Source: Sphingobium phenoxybenzoativorans
GTDB taxonomy: Bacteria > Pseudomonadota > Alphaproteobacteria > Sphingomonadales > Sphingomonadaceae
Length of the DNA: 62,605 nucleotides
Reading direction: 5' to 3'
Assembly (NCBI RefSeq): GCF_001757355.1
Contig: NZ_MINO01000020.1
Coordinates: 1-62,605, forward strand
In this document: piece by piece, positions 44,960-54,891 of the stretch
Layout of the letters: each line of letters opens with the position of its first letter
Position numbering within the stretch: position 1 is the stretch's first letter
Made by a program: the position numbers and the translations under genes
The notes under the pieces: generated by a model
What the model saw: only the letters and a program-made list of their open reading frames with translations
The model's database searches: none
What the model was told of the DNA's origin: nothing

Positions 44960-45496
44960 TCAGGGCACGCGCAGCGAAGGGACGGCGCGCGCTGCGTCGG
45001 CAGGCGCGATGCCGGGGGCGGGGGCGCCCGACACCAGCTCCTCCCCACGCATGATCCTTCCGGCGAGCTTCACTGCATCGCGAATGCGTGGGTAAGTGCC
45101 GCACCGGCATATGTTGGTGATCGCCGCATTGATTTCCGCGTCGGACGGGTTGCTCGTTTTGCGCAGCAAAATGGATGCCGCCATGATCATGCCCGGCTGG
45201 CAGAAACCGCATTGGGGCAGGTTGCTGGCTATCCATGCCTGCTGCACAGGATTGCTGCGGTCGGGCGAAAGCGCCTCGATCGTCGTGACGAACCGGCCCT
45301 CCGCCTCTGCGATGCTGATCTGGCATGAGCGTACGGCTTCCCCGTCCACCTCCACCGTGCATGCGCCGCAATCGCCGGTGCCGCAGCCATATTTGGCGCC
45401 GGTCAGGTTGGAGGCATCCCGCAATGCCCATAGGAGGGGCGTATCAGGGTCCATGCGGTACTGAACCGGCCGGTCGTTGACGGTGAATTTGGTCAT
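44960..45496 (-). CDS. [2Fe-2S]-binding small subunit of a xanthine dehydrogenase-family (IorA-like) enzyme
   Basis: The 178-residue protein contains both [2Fe-2S] cysteine sets of molybdo-hydroxylases: CGTGDCGACTV near residue 40, and CGFCQPGM with ICRCGTY further on. It resembles the isoquinoline 1-oxidoreductase alpha subunit and aldehyde dehydrogenase small subunits. Such subunits carry electrons from the molybdenum subunit to an external acceptor. The ATG at 45496 begins at the ferredoxin-like domain; a longer start is unlikely. No large subunit is visible on either side, so this copy is either orphan or the partner lies elsewhere. Confidence 0.87.
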   Translation of the reverse strand: MTKFTVNDRPVQYRMDPDTPLLWALRDASNLTGAKYGCGTGDCGACTVEVDGEAVRSCQISIAEAEGRFVTTIEALSPDRSNPVQQAWIASNLPQCGFCQPGMIMAASILLRKTSNPSDAEINAAITNICRCGTYPRIRDAVKLAGRIMRGEELVSGAPAPGIAPADAARAVPSLRVP

Positions 45497-45630
45497 CGCC
45501 GCCACTATAGCCCAGTCGGGAAGTGGGGGAAGCCCTTGCGCAGGAATGGCCCATCGGCGACGGGCAAGTTCAGGAATGGCCATGTTCAGGAATGGATTGC
45601 CGTTTGCCTCCCGCTGAGAGACAAGGGGAT

Positions 45631-45819
45631 ATGGCGGAGATCATAAACCTGCGCAGCGTCCGCAAGGCGCGCGCCCGTGCGGAGGCGGAGTCCGCCGCCG
45701 CCCGCAACCGCGCCATCCACGGCCGGACGAAAGCGCAGAAGTTGCTGGAGAAGGGCGAGAAGGAGCGCGCGGCGCGGGCTATCGATGGCGCCGCTCTTGA
45801 GAAAGACAGCGGCGACTAG
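45631..45819 (+). CDS. DUF4169 family protein
   Basis: This is a 62-residue, highly charged protein. AEIINLRSVRKARAR at the start and GRTKAQKLLE in the middle match the DUF4169 family of alphaproteobacteria. It is probably helical and cytoplasmic; the function is unknown. The ATG at 45631 follows GAGAGACAAGGGG. An upstream in-frame ATG would add 36 residues unlike the family. Its stop codon abuts the ATG of the PilZ-like gene, implying coupling. Confidence 0.8.
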   Translation: MAEIINLRSVRKARARAEAESAAARNRAIHGRTKAQKLLEKGEKERAARAIDGAALEKDSGD

Positions 45820-46104
45820 ATGCACAGGGCGGGACAGCGTATCGATGTGGCCATTGACGTCACCCTGTTGCGGGGCGGCAAGCAGGTCCGGGCGAGGCTG
45901 ATCAACCTGTCCGCGACGGGAGTGAACGCCGTGGCGGCCTTCGCGCCCGGCCCGAAGGAGGCGGTGCAGATCCTCTGGAACGGCAAGGCGCTGCCCTGCC
46001 ATGTCGTCTGGGCGAGGGCCAACAGCTTCGGCCTGGCGTTCGACCGGCCGCTCGCGCCGTCGATTCTCGCATCATTCGTTGATTCTGCGGGAAAAGCGGA
46101 CTGA
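45820..46104 (+). CDS. PilZ-like domain protein
   Basis: This 94-residue protein has RINDxSxxG-like chemistry in ARLINLSATGVNAV, the second PilZ motif, and ends with a strand pair resembling PilZ beta-barrels (HVVWARANSFGLAFD). The first RxxxR c-di-GMP motif is weak, with only HRAGQRIDV at the start, so nucleotide binding is uncertain. It begins directly after the DUF4169 stop codon and is likely co-transcribed. Role in c-di-GMP signalling is inference. Confidence 0.65.
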   Translation: MHRAGQRIDVAIDVTLLRGGKQVRARLINLSATGVNAVAAFAPGPKEAVQILWNGKALPCHVVWARANSFGLAFDRPLAPSILASFVDSAGKAD

Positions 46105-46126
46105 ACTGCGTTGCTTTCGTCCGTCG

Positions 46127-46417
46127 ATGGCCTACGGTCCGGTTTTTCCAACGGGGGGCGAAGTGGACAAATACAAGATCGCGGCATGTCTTGGCATTGT
46201 CCTCAGCACGGCGGGCACATTGCTGGTTTTCGTTTTCGGCATCCCCAAACGGCAGCGCTCTGAAGGGCGCGAGTTCATGGCGGGCGTCGTGGAGCGCCGC
46301 AAACCGATCGTCGATCCGCGCGAGGAGGCGCGGAACGAACGGTTTGGCCGGGCGGGCATCGCCTGCATGGTCATGGGCGCATTCCTTCAGGTGATCAGCA
46401 TCATCGCCACGATGTAA
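46127..46417 (+). CDS. Small conserved hypothetical membrane protein
   Basis: About 97 residues contain two hydrophobic segments, AACLGIVLSTAGTLLVFVF and GIACMVMGAFLQVISII, with a charged linker rich in Arg and Glu between. The ends would face the same side. The start is uncertain: an ATG at 46127 or a GTG at 46163 are possible. It follows the PilZ-like gene by about 20 bases and precedes a strong hairpin. I recognise no domain. Confidence 0.6.
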   Translation: MAYGPVFPTGGEVDKYKIAACLGIVLSTAGTLLVFVFGIPKRQRSEGREFMAGVVERRKPIVDPREEARNERFGRAGIACMVMGAFLQVISIIATM

Positions 46418-46530
46418 AAATTTTCCGAAAGCGGCAGAACCGGTGGAACCAGATGAGCCCTGGGCGGTTCTACCTTTACCAGCCTGGGCTTCCATTTGCC
46501 CCCCGCTCTAGTCCGGGTTGGTGAGATAAA

Positions 46531-46561
46531 GGCCTCGCCAGTTCCCCCCGCTGGCGAGGCC
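46531..46561. terminator. Bidirectional hairpin terminator
   Basis: Perfect 11-base arms GGCCTCGCCAG and CTGGCGAGGCC enclose a nine-base loop. The plus strand continues with AAAATTTTC and the minus strand with TTTATC. It lies between the convergent small membrane protein and amidotransferase genes, so it can serve both. Confidence 0.75.
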
Positions 46562-46577
46562 AAAATTTTCTCCGGGC

Positions 46578-47276
46578 TTACCGGAACCCGGCCAGCCATT
46601 CCCCGATCATCATGCGCCCGGCGGCGACCGCCCCCGGTCCATGTTCGTCATGCCCGGCGCGCAGGCTTTCCTCGGTTGGGCCGCTGGCGTGGAAATCGTC
46701 GCGAAAATGGGTCAGCCATTGCTCGAAACGCGGGTCCTCCCCCATTTCGGCATGGAATTGCAACGCCAGCACATTGGCTCCGCGCCGGAACGCCTGGTGG
46801 GGATAGGCGGTGGTGGAGGCGAGCAGCTCCACATTGTCCGGCAGGTCGAACGTATCGCCATGCCAATGCAGAACCGGGGCTTCAGCCAGATGGCGCAACG
46901 GGGAATCATGGCCGTTGCTGCTCAGCGTGACCGGCGCGAAGCCGATCTCATTCTGCCCGCCGGGATAGACGCGCGCGCCAAGCGCCGCCGCGATCATCTG
47001 GCTGCCAAGGCACACGCCCAGAGTGGGCCGGTCCCTTTCCAGCCGCGCGGCCAGCTTCTCGATCTGCAATGGTATCCACGGATGGATGTCATGTTCATAA
47101 ACGCCCATCGGCCCGCCCATCATGATCAGCAATTCGGGCGCGCACAGGTCTGCGTCGATAAAGGCCGGGTCGGCCACGTCGATCCGCTCGATATGATAAC
47201 CCGCCGCCTCGATGGGCTGCAGGAAACCGGCGGCGCCTTCGCGGGGGACATGGCGGACGATCAGGGCAGTCTTCAC
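46578..47276 (-). CDS. Class I glutamine amidotransferase-like protein (GuaA-GATase type)
   Basis: This 232-residue single-domain protein resembles the amidotransferase part of GMP synthase. It has the MMGGPMGV oxyanion strand, the nucleophile cysteine in GVCLGSQ, the histidine in LQFHAE and the glutamate directly after it (HAEMGED). Stand-alone members hydrolyse glutamyl-type amide bonds or act as glutamine-donor subunits with unknown partners. I chose the GTG at 47276, since the family pattern TALIVRH begins there; ATG codons further upstream are possible. It is divergent from the mannosidase gene. Confidence 0.82.
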   Translation of the reverse strand: MKTALIVRHVPREGAAGFLQPIEAAGYHIERIDVADPAFIDADLCAPELLIMMGGPMGVYEHDIHPWIPLQIEKLAARLERDRPTLGVCLGSQMIAAALGARVYPGGQNEIGFAPVTLSSNGHDSPLRHLAEAPVLHWHGDTFDLPDNVELLASTTAYPHQAFRRGANVLALQFHAEMGEDPRFEQWLTHFRDDFHASGPTEESLRAGHDEHGPGAVAAGRMMIGEWLAGFR

Positions 47277-47386
47277 GCGCTGTTGTCTAAGGCGGGAATC
47301 CCGGCCGCGCCACACAGCCATTCTTGCCGCTGTAAAAATCCCGCTATCGGCTTGGCGCTGGGCATCGGGCATGCTCTAACCCGGTC

Positions 47387-49744
47387 ATGAACCGCACCCT
47401 CCGCATCCTTCCGCCGCTCGTCAGGAGCGTGATCGCCGCCGGCCTTCTGGGCGCTACCGGAGCGGGGGCGCAGGACACCGCCACGCCCCCGGCCCCCGTC
47501 GACGCGGTCGATCCTTTCATTGGCACTGCCGGGGAAGGGCATGTCTTTCCCGGAGCGGTCGCGCCGTTCGGCATGGTGCAACTCAGCCCCGACACCACGC
47601 TTGGCCGTTTCCACCAGACCTATAATTGGGCCGCCGGATACCGGCATGAGGACCCGACGATCATCGGTTTCTCCCACACGCATTTTTCCGGGGCGGGGCA
47701 TTCGGACCTGGGCGATATTCTGGTCATGCCGGTCGCGGGCGACACTGTGCCGCTGGAGCCGGGCGAGGCGGACAAGCCGGGATCCGGCTATCGCTCACGC
47801 TATTCCCATGACGGGGAGGTGGCGACGCCCGGCTATTATGCCGTCACGCTTAACGATCCGCAGGTGCGGGCGGAGATGACGGCGGGCACGCGCGTCGGCG
47901 TCCATCGTTACACCTTCCCGGTGGGGAAGGCTGCGCATCTGGTGCTCGACCTGCGCACGGTGATCTACGACTATCCGGGCAAGATTCTCTGGTCGTCGCT
48001 GACCCTGCATCCCGATGGCACGCTGACCGGTGCGCGCGAGACGCGGGGTTGGGCCGCGCCAAGGAAGCTGTATTTCGCGATGCGCTTTTCCGCGCCGCTT
48101 GCATCGCATGCCTTTGTCAGCACGGAAAAGGATGTCGTCTACAAGGGGTTCAAGGGGCCGGGGCGCGGGCCGGAAACGCTGGACGCGATCGATGGGCGGG
48201 CGCTGGTCGCGCAGCTCGACTTCGGCAAGCTCTCCGCGCCGCTCGAGGTGAAGGTCGGCATTTCGGGCGTCGATGAAAATGGCGCGCGGGCCAATCTGGA
48301 CAGTGAGCCGGGCGATTTCGATGCGATCCGCGGCAAGACCCGCGGGGCGTGGAGCGAGGCCCTGTCCGCCGTGGATGTCGCCGCCCCAGCGCCGATGCGC
48401 AAGACATTCTACACCGCGCTCTACCACAGCCTGATGGCGCCGAGCGTGTGGGGAGACGCAGATGGCCGCTATCGCGGGCCGGACGATCAGGTGCGGCAGG
48501 CGAAGGGCTTCACCTTCCACTCCACCTTTTCGCTCTGGGACACGTTCCGGGCCGAACATCCGCTGCTGACCCTTGTCCAGCCGGACAGGAAGAATGCCGA
48601 TTTCCTCGCCTCCCTGCTCGCCAGCCAGAAGGAAAGCCCGTTCGGCATCCTGCCGGTCTGGCAGTTTGCGGGCAAGGAAACCTGGACCATGATCGGCTAT
48701 CATTCCGTGCCCGTTCTGGCCGACGCCTATCTCAAAGGGGTCGGTAATATGGACGCAAAGGCGATGCTGAATGCGATGGTGTCGAGCGCCGATTACGGAC
48801 CCTATGGCGGGCTGTCCGACTATAAGGCACTCGGCTTCGTGCCGATCGACCGGGAGCCGGAAGCGGCGTCGAAAACCGTCGAATATGCCTATGATGACTG
48901 GACCATTGCGCAGGTCGCGAAGGCGCTGGGGCAGAAGGATATCGCCGCCCGTTTCGAGAAGCGCGCGCTTAACTGGCGGAACAGTTTTGATCCAAAGACC
49001 GGCTTCCTGCGCGCGCGCAAGGCGGACGGGACATTCCGCACGCCCTTCGACCCCACGGCCATCAATTATGGCAGCGACTATACGGAGGGGAATGCCTGGC
49101 AATATAGCTGGTTCATGCCGCACGATCAGGGCGGGCTGTTCCGCATGCTGGGCGGCGACGCGAAGGCGGTCGCGAAACTGGACGCGATGTTCGATTTCGA
49201 CAATAGCAAGATCGACTACAGCCATGCAGAGGATATTTCCGGCCTGATCGGCCAATATATCCACGGCAATGAGCCGAGCCATCATGTCGCCTATCTCTAC
49301 GATTATGCGGGGCAGCCCTGGCGCACGCAGGAGAGACTGAAGCAGATTGTCGAGAGCCAGTATAAGCCGACGCCCGATGGGCTGGCCGGTAATGACGATC
49401 TGGGTCAGATGTCCGCCTGGCTGGTGTTCACGGCGCTGGGTTTCTATCCGGTCGCGCCGGGCACGGGCGAATATGTGATCGGCCGTCCTTTCGTGGAGCG
49501 GGCGGAGATGACGCTGCCTGGCGGCAAGCGCTTTATGGTGGTGGCGGAGGGACTGTCGGACGCGAACCGCTATATCGGATCGGTGACGCTGAACGGAAAG
49601 CCGCTGGACCGGGTTTATATCAAGGATAGCGAGATTCGGGCCGGTGGGGAGTTGCGCTTCATAATGGCGGCTGTGCCGAACAAGCTGTGGGCGACCGGCG
49701 TGAAAGCGCGGCCCTATTCGATGACAGGATATGGAACGAAGTAG
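47387..49744 (+). CDS. Glycoside hydrolase family 92 alpha-mannosidase, secreted
   Basis: The 785-residue exo-alpha-mannosidase releases mannose from mannosides such as N-glycans or mannans. It has an N-terminal signal peptide (cleaved near GAGAQ). VDPFIGTAGEGHVFPGAVAPFGM near residue 40 and GFSHTHFSGAG are GH92 family hallmarks. The C-terminal (alpha/alpha)6-like catalytic part includes YTEGNAWQYSWFMPHD and GNDDLGQMSAW, which carry the expected acidic residues. Length fits the family. It stands alone with no visible polysaccharide utilisation partner, which is unusual for GH92. A hairpin terminator follows the stop codon. Confidence 0.93.
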   Translation: MNRTLRILPPLVRSVIAAGLLGATGAGAQDTATPPAPVDAVDPFIGTAGEGHVFPGAVAPFGMVQLSPDTTLGRFHQTYNWAAGYRHEDPTIIGFSHTHFSGAGHSDLGDILVMPVAGDTVPLEPGEADKPGSGYRSRYSHDGEVATPGYYAVTLNDPQVRAEMTAGTRVGVHRYTFPVGKAAHLVLDLRTVIYDYPGKILWSSLTLHPDGTLTGARETRGWAAPRKLYFAMRFSAPLASHAFVSTEKDVVYKGFKGPGRGPETLDAIDGRALVAQLDFGKLSAPLEVKVGISGVDENGARANLDSEPGDFDAIRGKTRGAWSEALSAVDVAAPAPMRKTFYTALYHSLMAPSVWGDADGRYRGPDDQVRQAKGFTFHSTFSLWDTFRAEHPLLTLVQPDRKNADFLASLLASQKESPFGILPVWQFAGKETWTMIGYHSVPVLADAYLKGVGNMDAKAMLNAMVSSADYGPYGGLSDYKALGFVPIDREPEAASKTVEYAYDDWTIAQVAKALGQKDIAARFEKRALNWRNSFDPKTGFLRARKADGTFRTPFDPTAINYGSDYTEGNAWQYSWFMPHDQGGLFRMLGGDAKAVAKLDAMFDFDNSKIDYSHAEDISGLIGQYIHGNEPSHHVAYLYDYAGQPWRTQERLKQIVESQYKPTPDGLAGNDDLGQMSAWLVFTALGFYPVAPGTGEYVIGRPFVERAEMTLPGGKRFMVVAEGLSDANRYIGSVTLNGKPLDRVYIKDSEIRAGGELRFIMAAVPNKLWATGVKARPYSMTGYGTK

Positions 49745-49770
49745 CGGGGCCTTGTAATGTCTGCCGCAGC

Positions 49771-49800
49771 GCCGGTCCGATGGGTTTTTATCGGACCGGC
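49771..49800. terminator. Hairpin terminator between GH92 and UrcA genes
   Basis: Eleven-base arms GCCGGTCCGAT and ATCGGACCGGC enclose the loop GGGTTTTT. It stands between convergent genes and may stop transcription from both, although the T-run lies within the loop and not after the stem. Confidence 0.55.
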
Positions 49801-49816
49801 GGCGACGGCGGCGTCA

Positions 49817-50137
49817 TTATTGGGCGGCCAGGACGATGCCGGCAGGGGCGGACTGGGCGACCTTCAGATTGGCCTTCGCATTCATGATCGCATCCTTGCG
49901 GCATTCAGCGACGCGGAAGCGGTTGATGCGGTCATTGGTGCCGCAAACCTGATCGGCGGCGTGCGAGATGCGACGGTTCATCGTGGCGGCATCGGCGGGC
50001 GAGGACAGGTCCAGATCGCTGTAGGAAACGGGGACGCGGACGGTTTCGGCGCGGACCGGGGAGACAGCGGTGACGGACAGGACAGCGGCGAAAACAGCGG
50101 CGGTCGCGGCGATCGAACGGTTGGCAATGGTAAGCAT
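49817..50137 (-). CDS. UrcA family protein, secreted
   Basis: This 106-residue protein has a signal peptide (cleaved near PVRAE). The UrcA core VSYSDLDLSSPADAATMNRRI follows, then a VCG with one conserved cysteine and a second in AECR. The pair probably forms a disulfide. The family is abundant in sphingomonads and caulobacters; its function is unknown. AAAGGAA lies upstream of the ATG. It converges with the GH92 gene. Confidence 0.88.
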   Translation of the reverse strand: MLTIANRSIAATAAVFAAVLSVTAVSPVRAETVRVPVSYSDLDLSSPADAATMNRRISHAADQVCGTNDRINRFRVAECRKDAIMNAKANLKVAQSAPAGIVLAAQ

Positions 50138-50454
50138 GGTGTGTTCCTTTCAAGTCTTGGTTGGTGATGCCAAAGACTTTGCAGGGACCGTGCCAAATCA
50201 AAAAACGGCGGAAAATCGGCCAAATTTTCCTGAACCTAGTGTGAATAATCCTAACATGCGGCGTTCATGACCGAGAATTGGGGAAATATTCGCGATATCG
50301 TGCATGCCCTAGGTTCTCGCGACTTTGGCGCTGCCCGGCCATCATCCGGCAACGGCTTGGCTGGCGTATGGGGGATGCCAGCGCTTGCTGGCGTGACAGG
50401 CGGGGAATAGCGAGGAGATGATTGGCGTCTTATGGGAGCCTATCCGGCTGACGG
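50138..50454. other. Intergenic region with UrcA promoter
   Basis: These roughly 315 bases contain the upstream region of the UrcA gene and the downstream region of the interrupted gene. A small hairpin GCCAGC-GCTT-GCTGGC lies near 50375, without a T-run. No gene is seen. Confidence 0.4.
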
Positions 50455-51090
50455 CTATTCCTTCGTCGCGGCAGCGGCCCGTTTCAAGATCGCCATGGTG
50501 AGCCAATCTATATATTCGTCGACATCATGGGTGACCCGATCATTTCCCATTGCGCCCGCGAATATGAAATTGCTGCTGGAGCGTTTCAGATTCTCCACTT
50601 CAAGCTTTACATATTCGGCATATTTGCCGGGATTGGTCCCTTCGCTGGCATTTGCGTGCTTGATGACCGTGTCTACATTTAGCGCCGTGAACGATGAAAA
50701 TTCACTGTTGGGGATTGAAGCCCTACGTTGCCTACCCTTCTCCAATTGATCGTAGAAGTAAATTTTGGCTGCCTCTCCAGTCAGCCGGGTAAATGTGCCA
50801 TCTCCATTATTCACATCTGCCCACTGAACATCGGCTGTTTTTGTTTCCAGTGCGACAATCTTTTCAGCATATCTGAGCCTGTTGCGTTCTAGTTCATCAA
50901 GTCGTTCGCCAAGCTCCTCCGCAGTAATGGGACTTGTCGTTGCGCCCGCTTGCGCTGCTTTTGCGAAGCCTCGATGCTCTGTAAAATCCAGGCGCTGCGG
51001 TTTCCCATCCAGCCGAGAGACGCGATCGAGCCTGCTTCACCAACGCTTGTCACGGATTACCTCATCAGACTTCATCTTTAGAGGAAGCAT
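50455..51090 (-). pseudogene. Hypothetical gene apparently interrupted by an in-frame TGA
   Basis: Reverse-strand frame 51090 to 50455 begins with two in-frame ATG codons (51090 and 51075) and continues in a protein-like composition. After KSDEVIRDKRW it meets TGA at 51037-51039. The same frame then runs on without stop for about 190 codons, including a coiled-coil-like EELGERLDELERNRL and the body from NNGDGTFTRLTG to the end. No ATG or TTG occurs between the TGA and a GTG at 50814, so an intact gene starting there would lose half of the protein-like stretch. A Trp codon TGG mutated to TGA would explain the picture. Sequencing error or an alternative start cannot be excluded. No domain is recognised. 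Confidence 0.55.
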
Positions 51091-51250
51091 GCCGGGACGC
51101 TTCCGTAGACGAAAACGGCAAGGCGGGTGGAAGCTTTAACTCAAATGGCCGATAGAATGCGCGCCGGATGCGCCGCAGGTAATGGCTGCCTCCCTCCATT
51201 CTCTCTGTCCTGCATCCGTCCGCCCTCTCTCACAGGCGCCAGACTGGCCT

Positions 51251-51499
51251 TCACGCGCTGCGCCGGCGCCACATCCGGTACAGCGCCGTGAAGCCGATCC
51301 CGCTCCATATGATGTTGAGCGCCATCGACGGGAGCGCGCCATGCCACCAGGTGTTGAGGATGAAGCAACCCGCGCCGACGGCGTTCAGCCAGTGGAAGGC
51401 GGCCGAACCGCCGGTCAACCTGCCCGTGGACACGGATATATAGGCGATCAGCACCAGAACCGCGCCGATCCAGCCGATGACCTCCACTGCGATCGCCAT
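51251..51499 (-). CDS. Small membrane protein (CBU_0592-like)
   Basis: This 82-residue integral membrane protein has at least two and possibly three hydrophobic segments: VIGWIGAVLVLIAYI at the start, then NAVGAGCFILNTWWHGAL and a third, MALNIIWSGIGFTALY, near the end. The pattern resembles the CBU_0592-type family of small bacterial membrane proteins of unknown function. GGGAGAG lies six bases upstream of the ATG at 51499. It follows acnA on the same strand, separated by a terminator hairpin. Confidence 0.7.
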   Translation of the reverse strand: MAIAVEVIGWIGAVLVLIAYISVSTGRLTGGSAAFHWLNAVGAGCFILNTWWHGALPSMALNIIWSGIGFTALYRMWRRRSA

Positions 51500-51516
51500 C
51501 TTTCTCTCCCGCAAAT

Positions 51517-51550
51517 GAAAAGGCCCTCACGGCCGGAGCCGGGAGGGCCT
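51517..51550 (-). terminator. Hairpin terminator of acnA
   Basis: The arms AGGCCCTC and GAGGGCCT enclose a loop containing a second small stem. On the minus strand the stem is followed by TTTTCATTT. It is 26 bases beyond the acnA stop codon and is a good Rho-independent terminator for that gene. Confidence 0.75.
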
Positions 51551-51575
51551 GTCTATTATCTTATGACTGGACGGA

Positions 51576-54248
<2,673 letters not shown>

Positions 54249-54891
54249 GTGCAGTGCGTCTCCGTCGCTATGGCAGCCGTATGTGGGTCCGGCCGCGAAA
54301 AATAAAAGCTTACGCCGATCGGGGAGAACGCAATAGGCGGACGGGGTGGAGGAGCGTCGCGGAACGGGCGCCCCTTTGGCCCTAGCCGCACCCTGCATCT
54401 ACCGGCGGAAAGCGGGTCAATCCCGGTGCGCCTGCGCCATAGCGCATGGTGGCCCGGAGTCAATGTTTTCAGCCCCGCGCAGCCGGTTTCGATCCGGATT
54501 GGCGACTATTCTCCAAATACGCACGGAAGCGGCTAACTGTACCGATTTTCGGCAAATTTTCACGTACCAAATACGCACCATGCTGATCTGGATCGTAAAA
54601 TCTGGTTATTTTCTCCAAATATGTTCATAATTATAAATTATCATGAATCGGCGTTTGGATAAAATTAATATTAAAAAATCCCGCATTTGGAATATAGGAA
54701 AAGAAATATTTTAAACTGTTTCTCAGAATTCCAAAAAATCATCAGTCATGATTTGGAAGTATGATTTATCACATTTCATCACAGACTCTACGACTTTAGT
54801 GGAGGATTAAAGTGATCGATGAGAAACATAGGTTTTTCTTAACTATGGATATCTCTTTATTTCCGGGTGCACGCATGAGCGAGGAAATTCG
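54249..54891. other. AT-rich leader of the YadA-like gene
   Basis: About 640 bases lie between acnA and the adhesin. The part from about 54540 to 54830 is strikingly AT-rich compared with the rest of the window. It contains the direct repeats listed separately. I find no gene with a supported start. The region should hold the promoter of the adhesin, and its low GC suggests binding of a nucleoid protein or recent acquisition. Confidence 0.5.
54513..54626. repeat. Direct repeats CCAAATACGCAC upstream of the YadA-like gene
   Basis: CCAAATACGCAC occurs at 54513-54524 and again at 54567-54578, 54 bases apart, with a degenerate third copy CCAAATATGTTC at 54615-54626. The first and third copies share TTCTCCAAATA. 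Spacings near five helical turns (54 and 48 bases) would place the sites on the same DNA face. They may be binding sites for a transcriptional regulator of the adhesin. Confidence 0.45.

Noticed and set aside
47795..49285. 496-codon minus-strand open frame
   Set aside because: Shadow of the GH92 gene.
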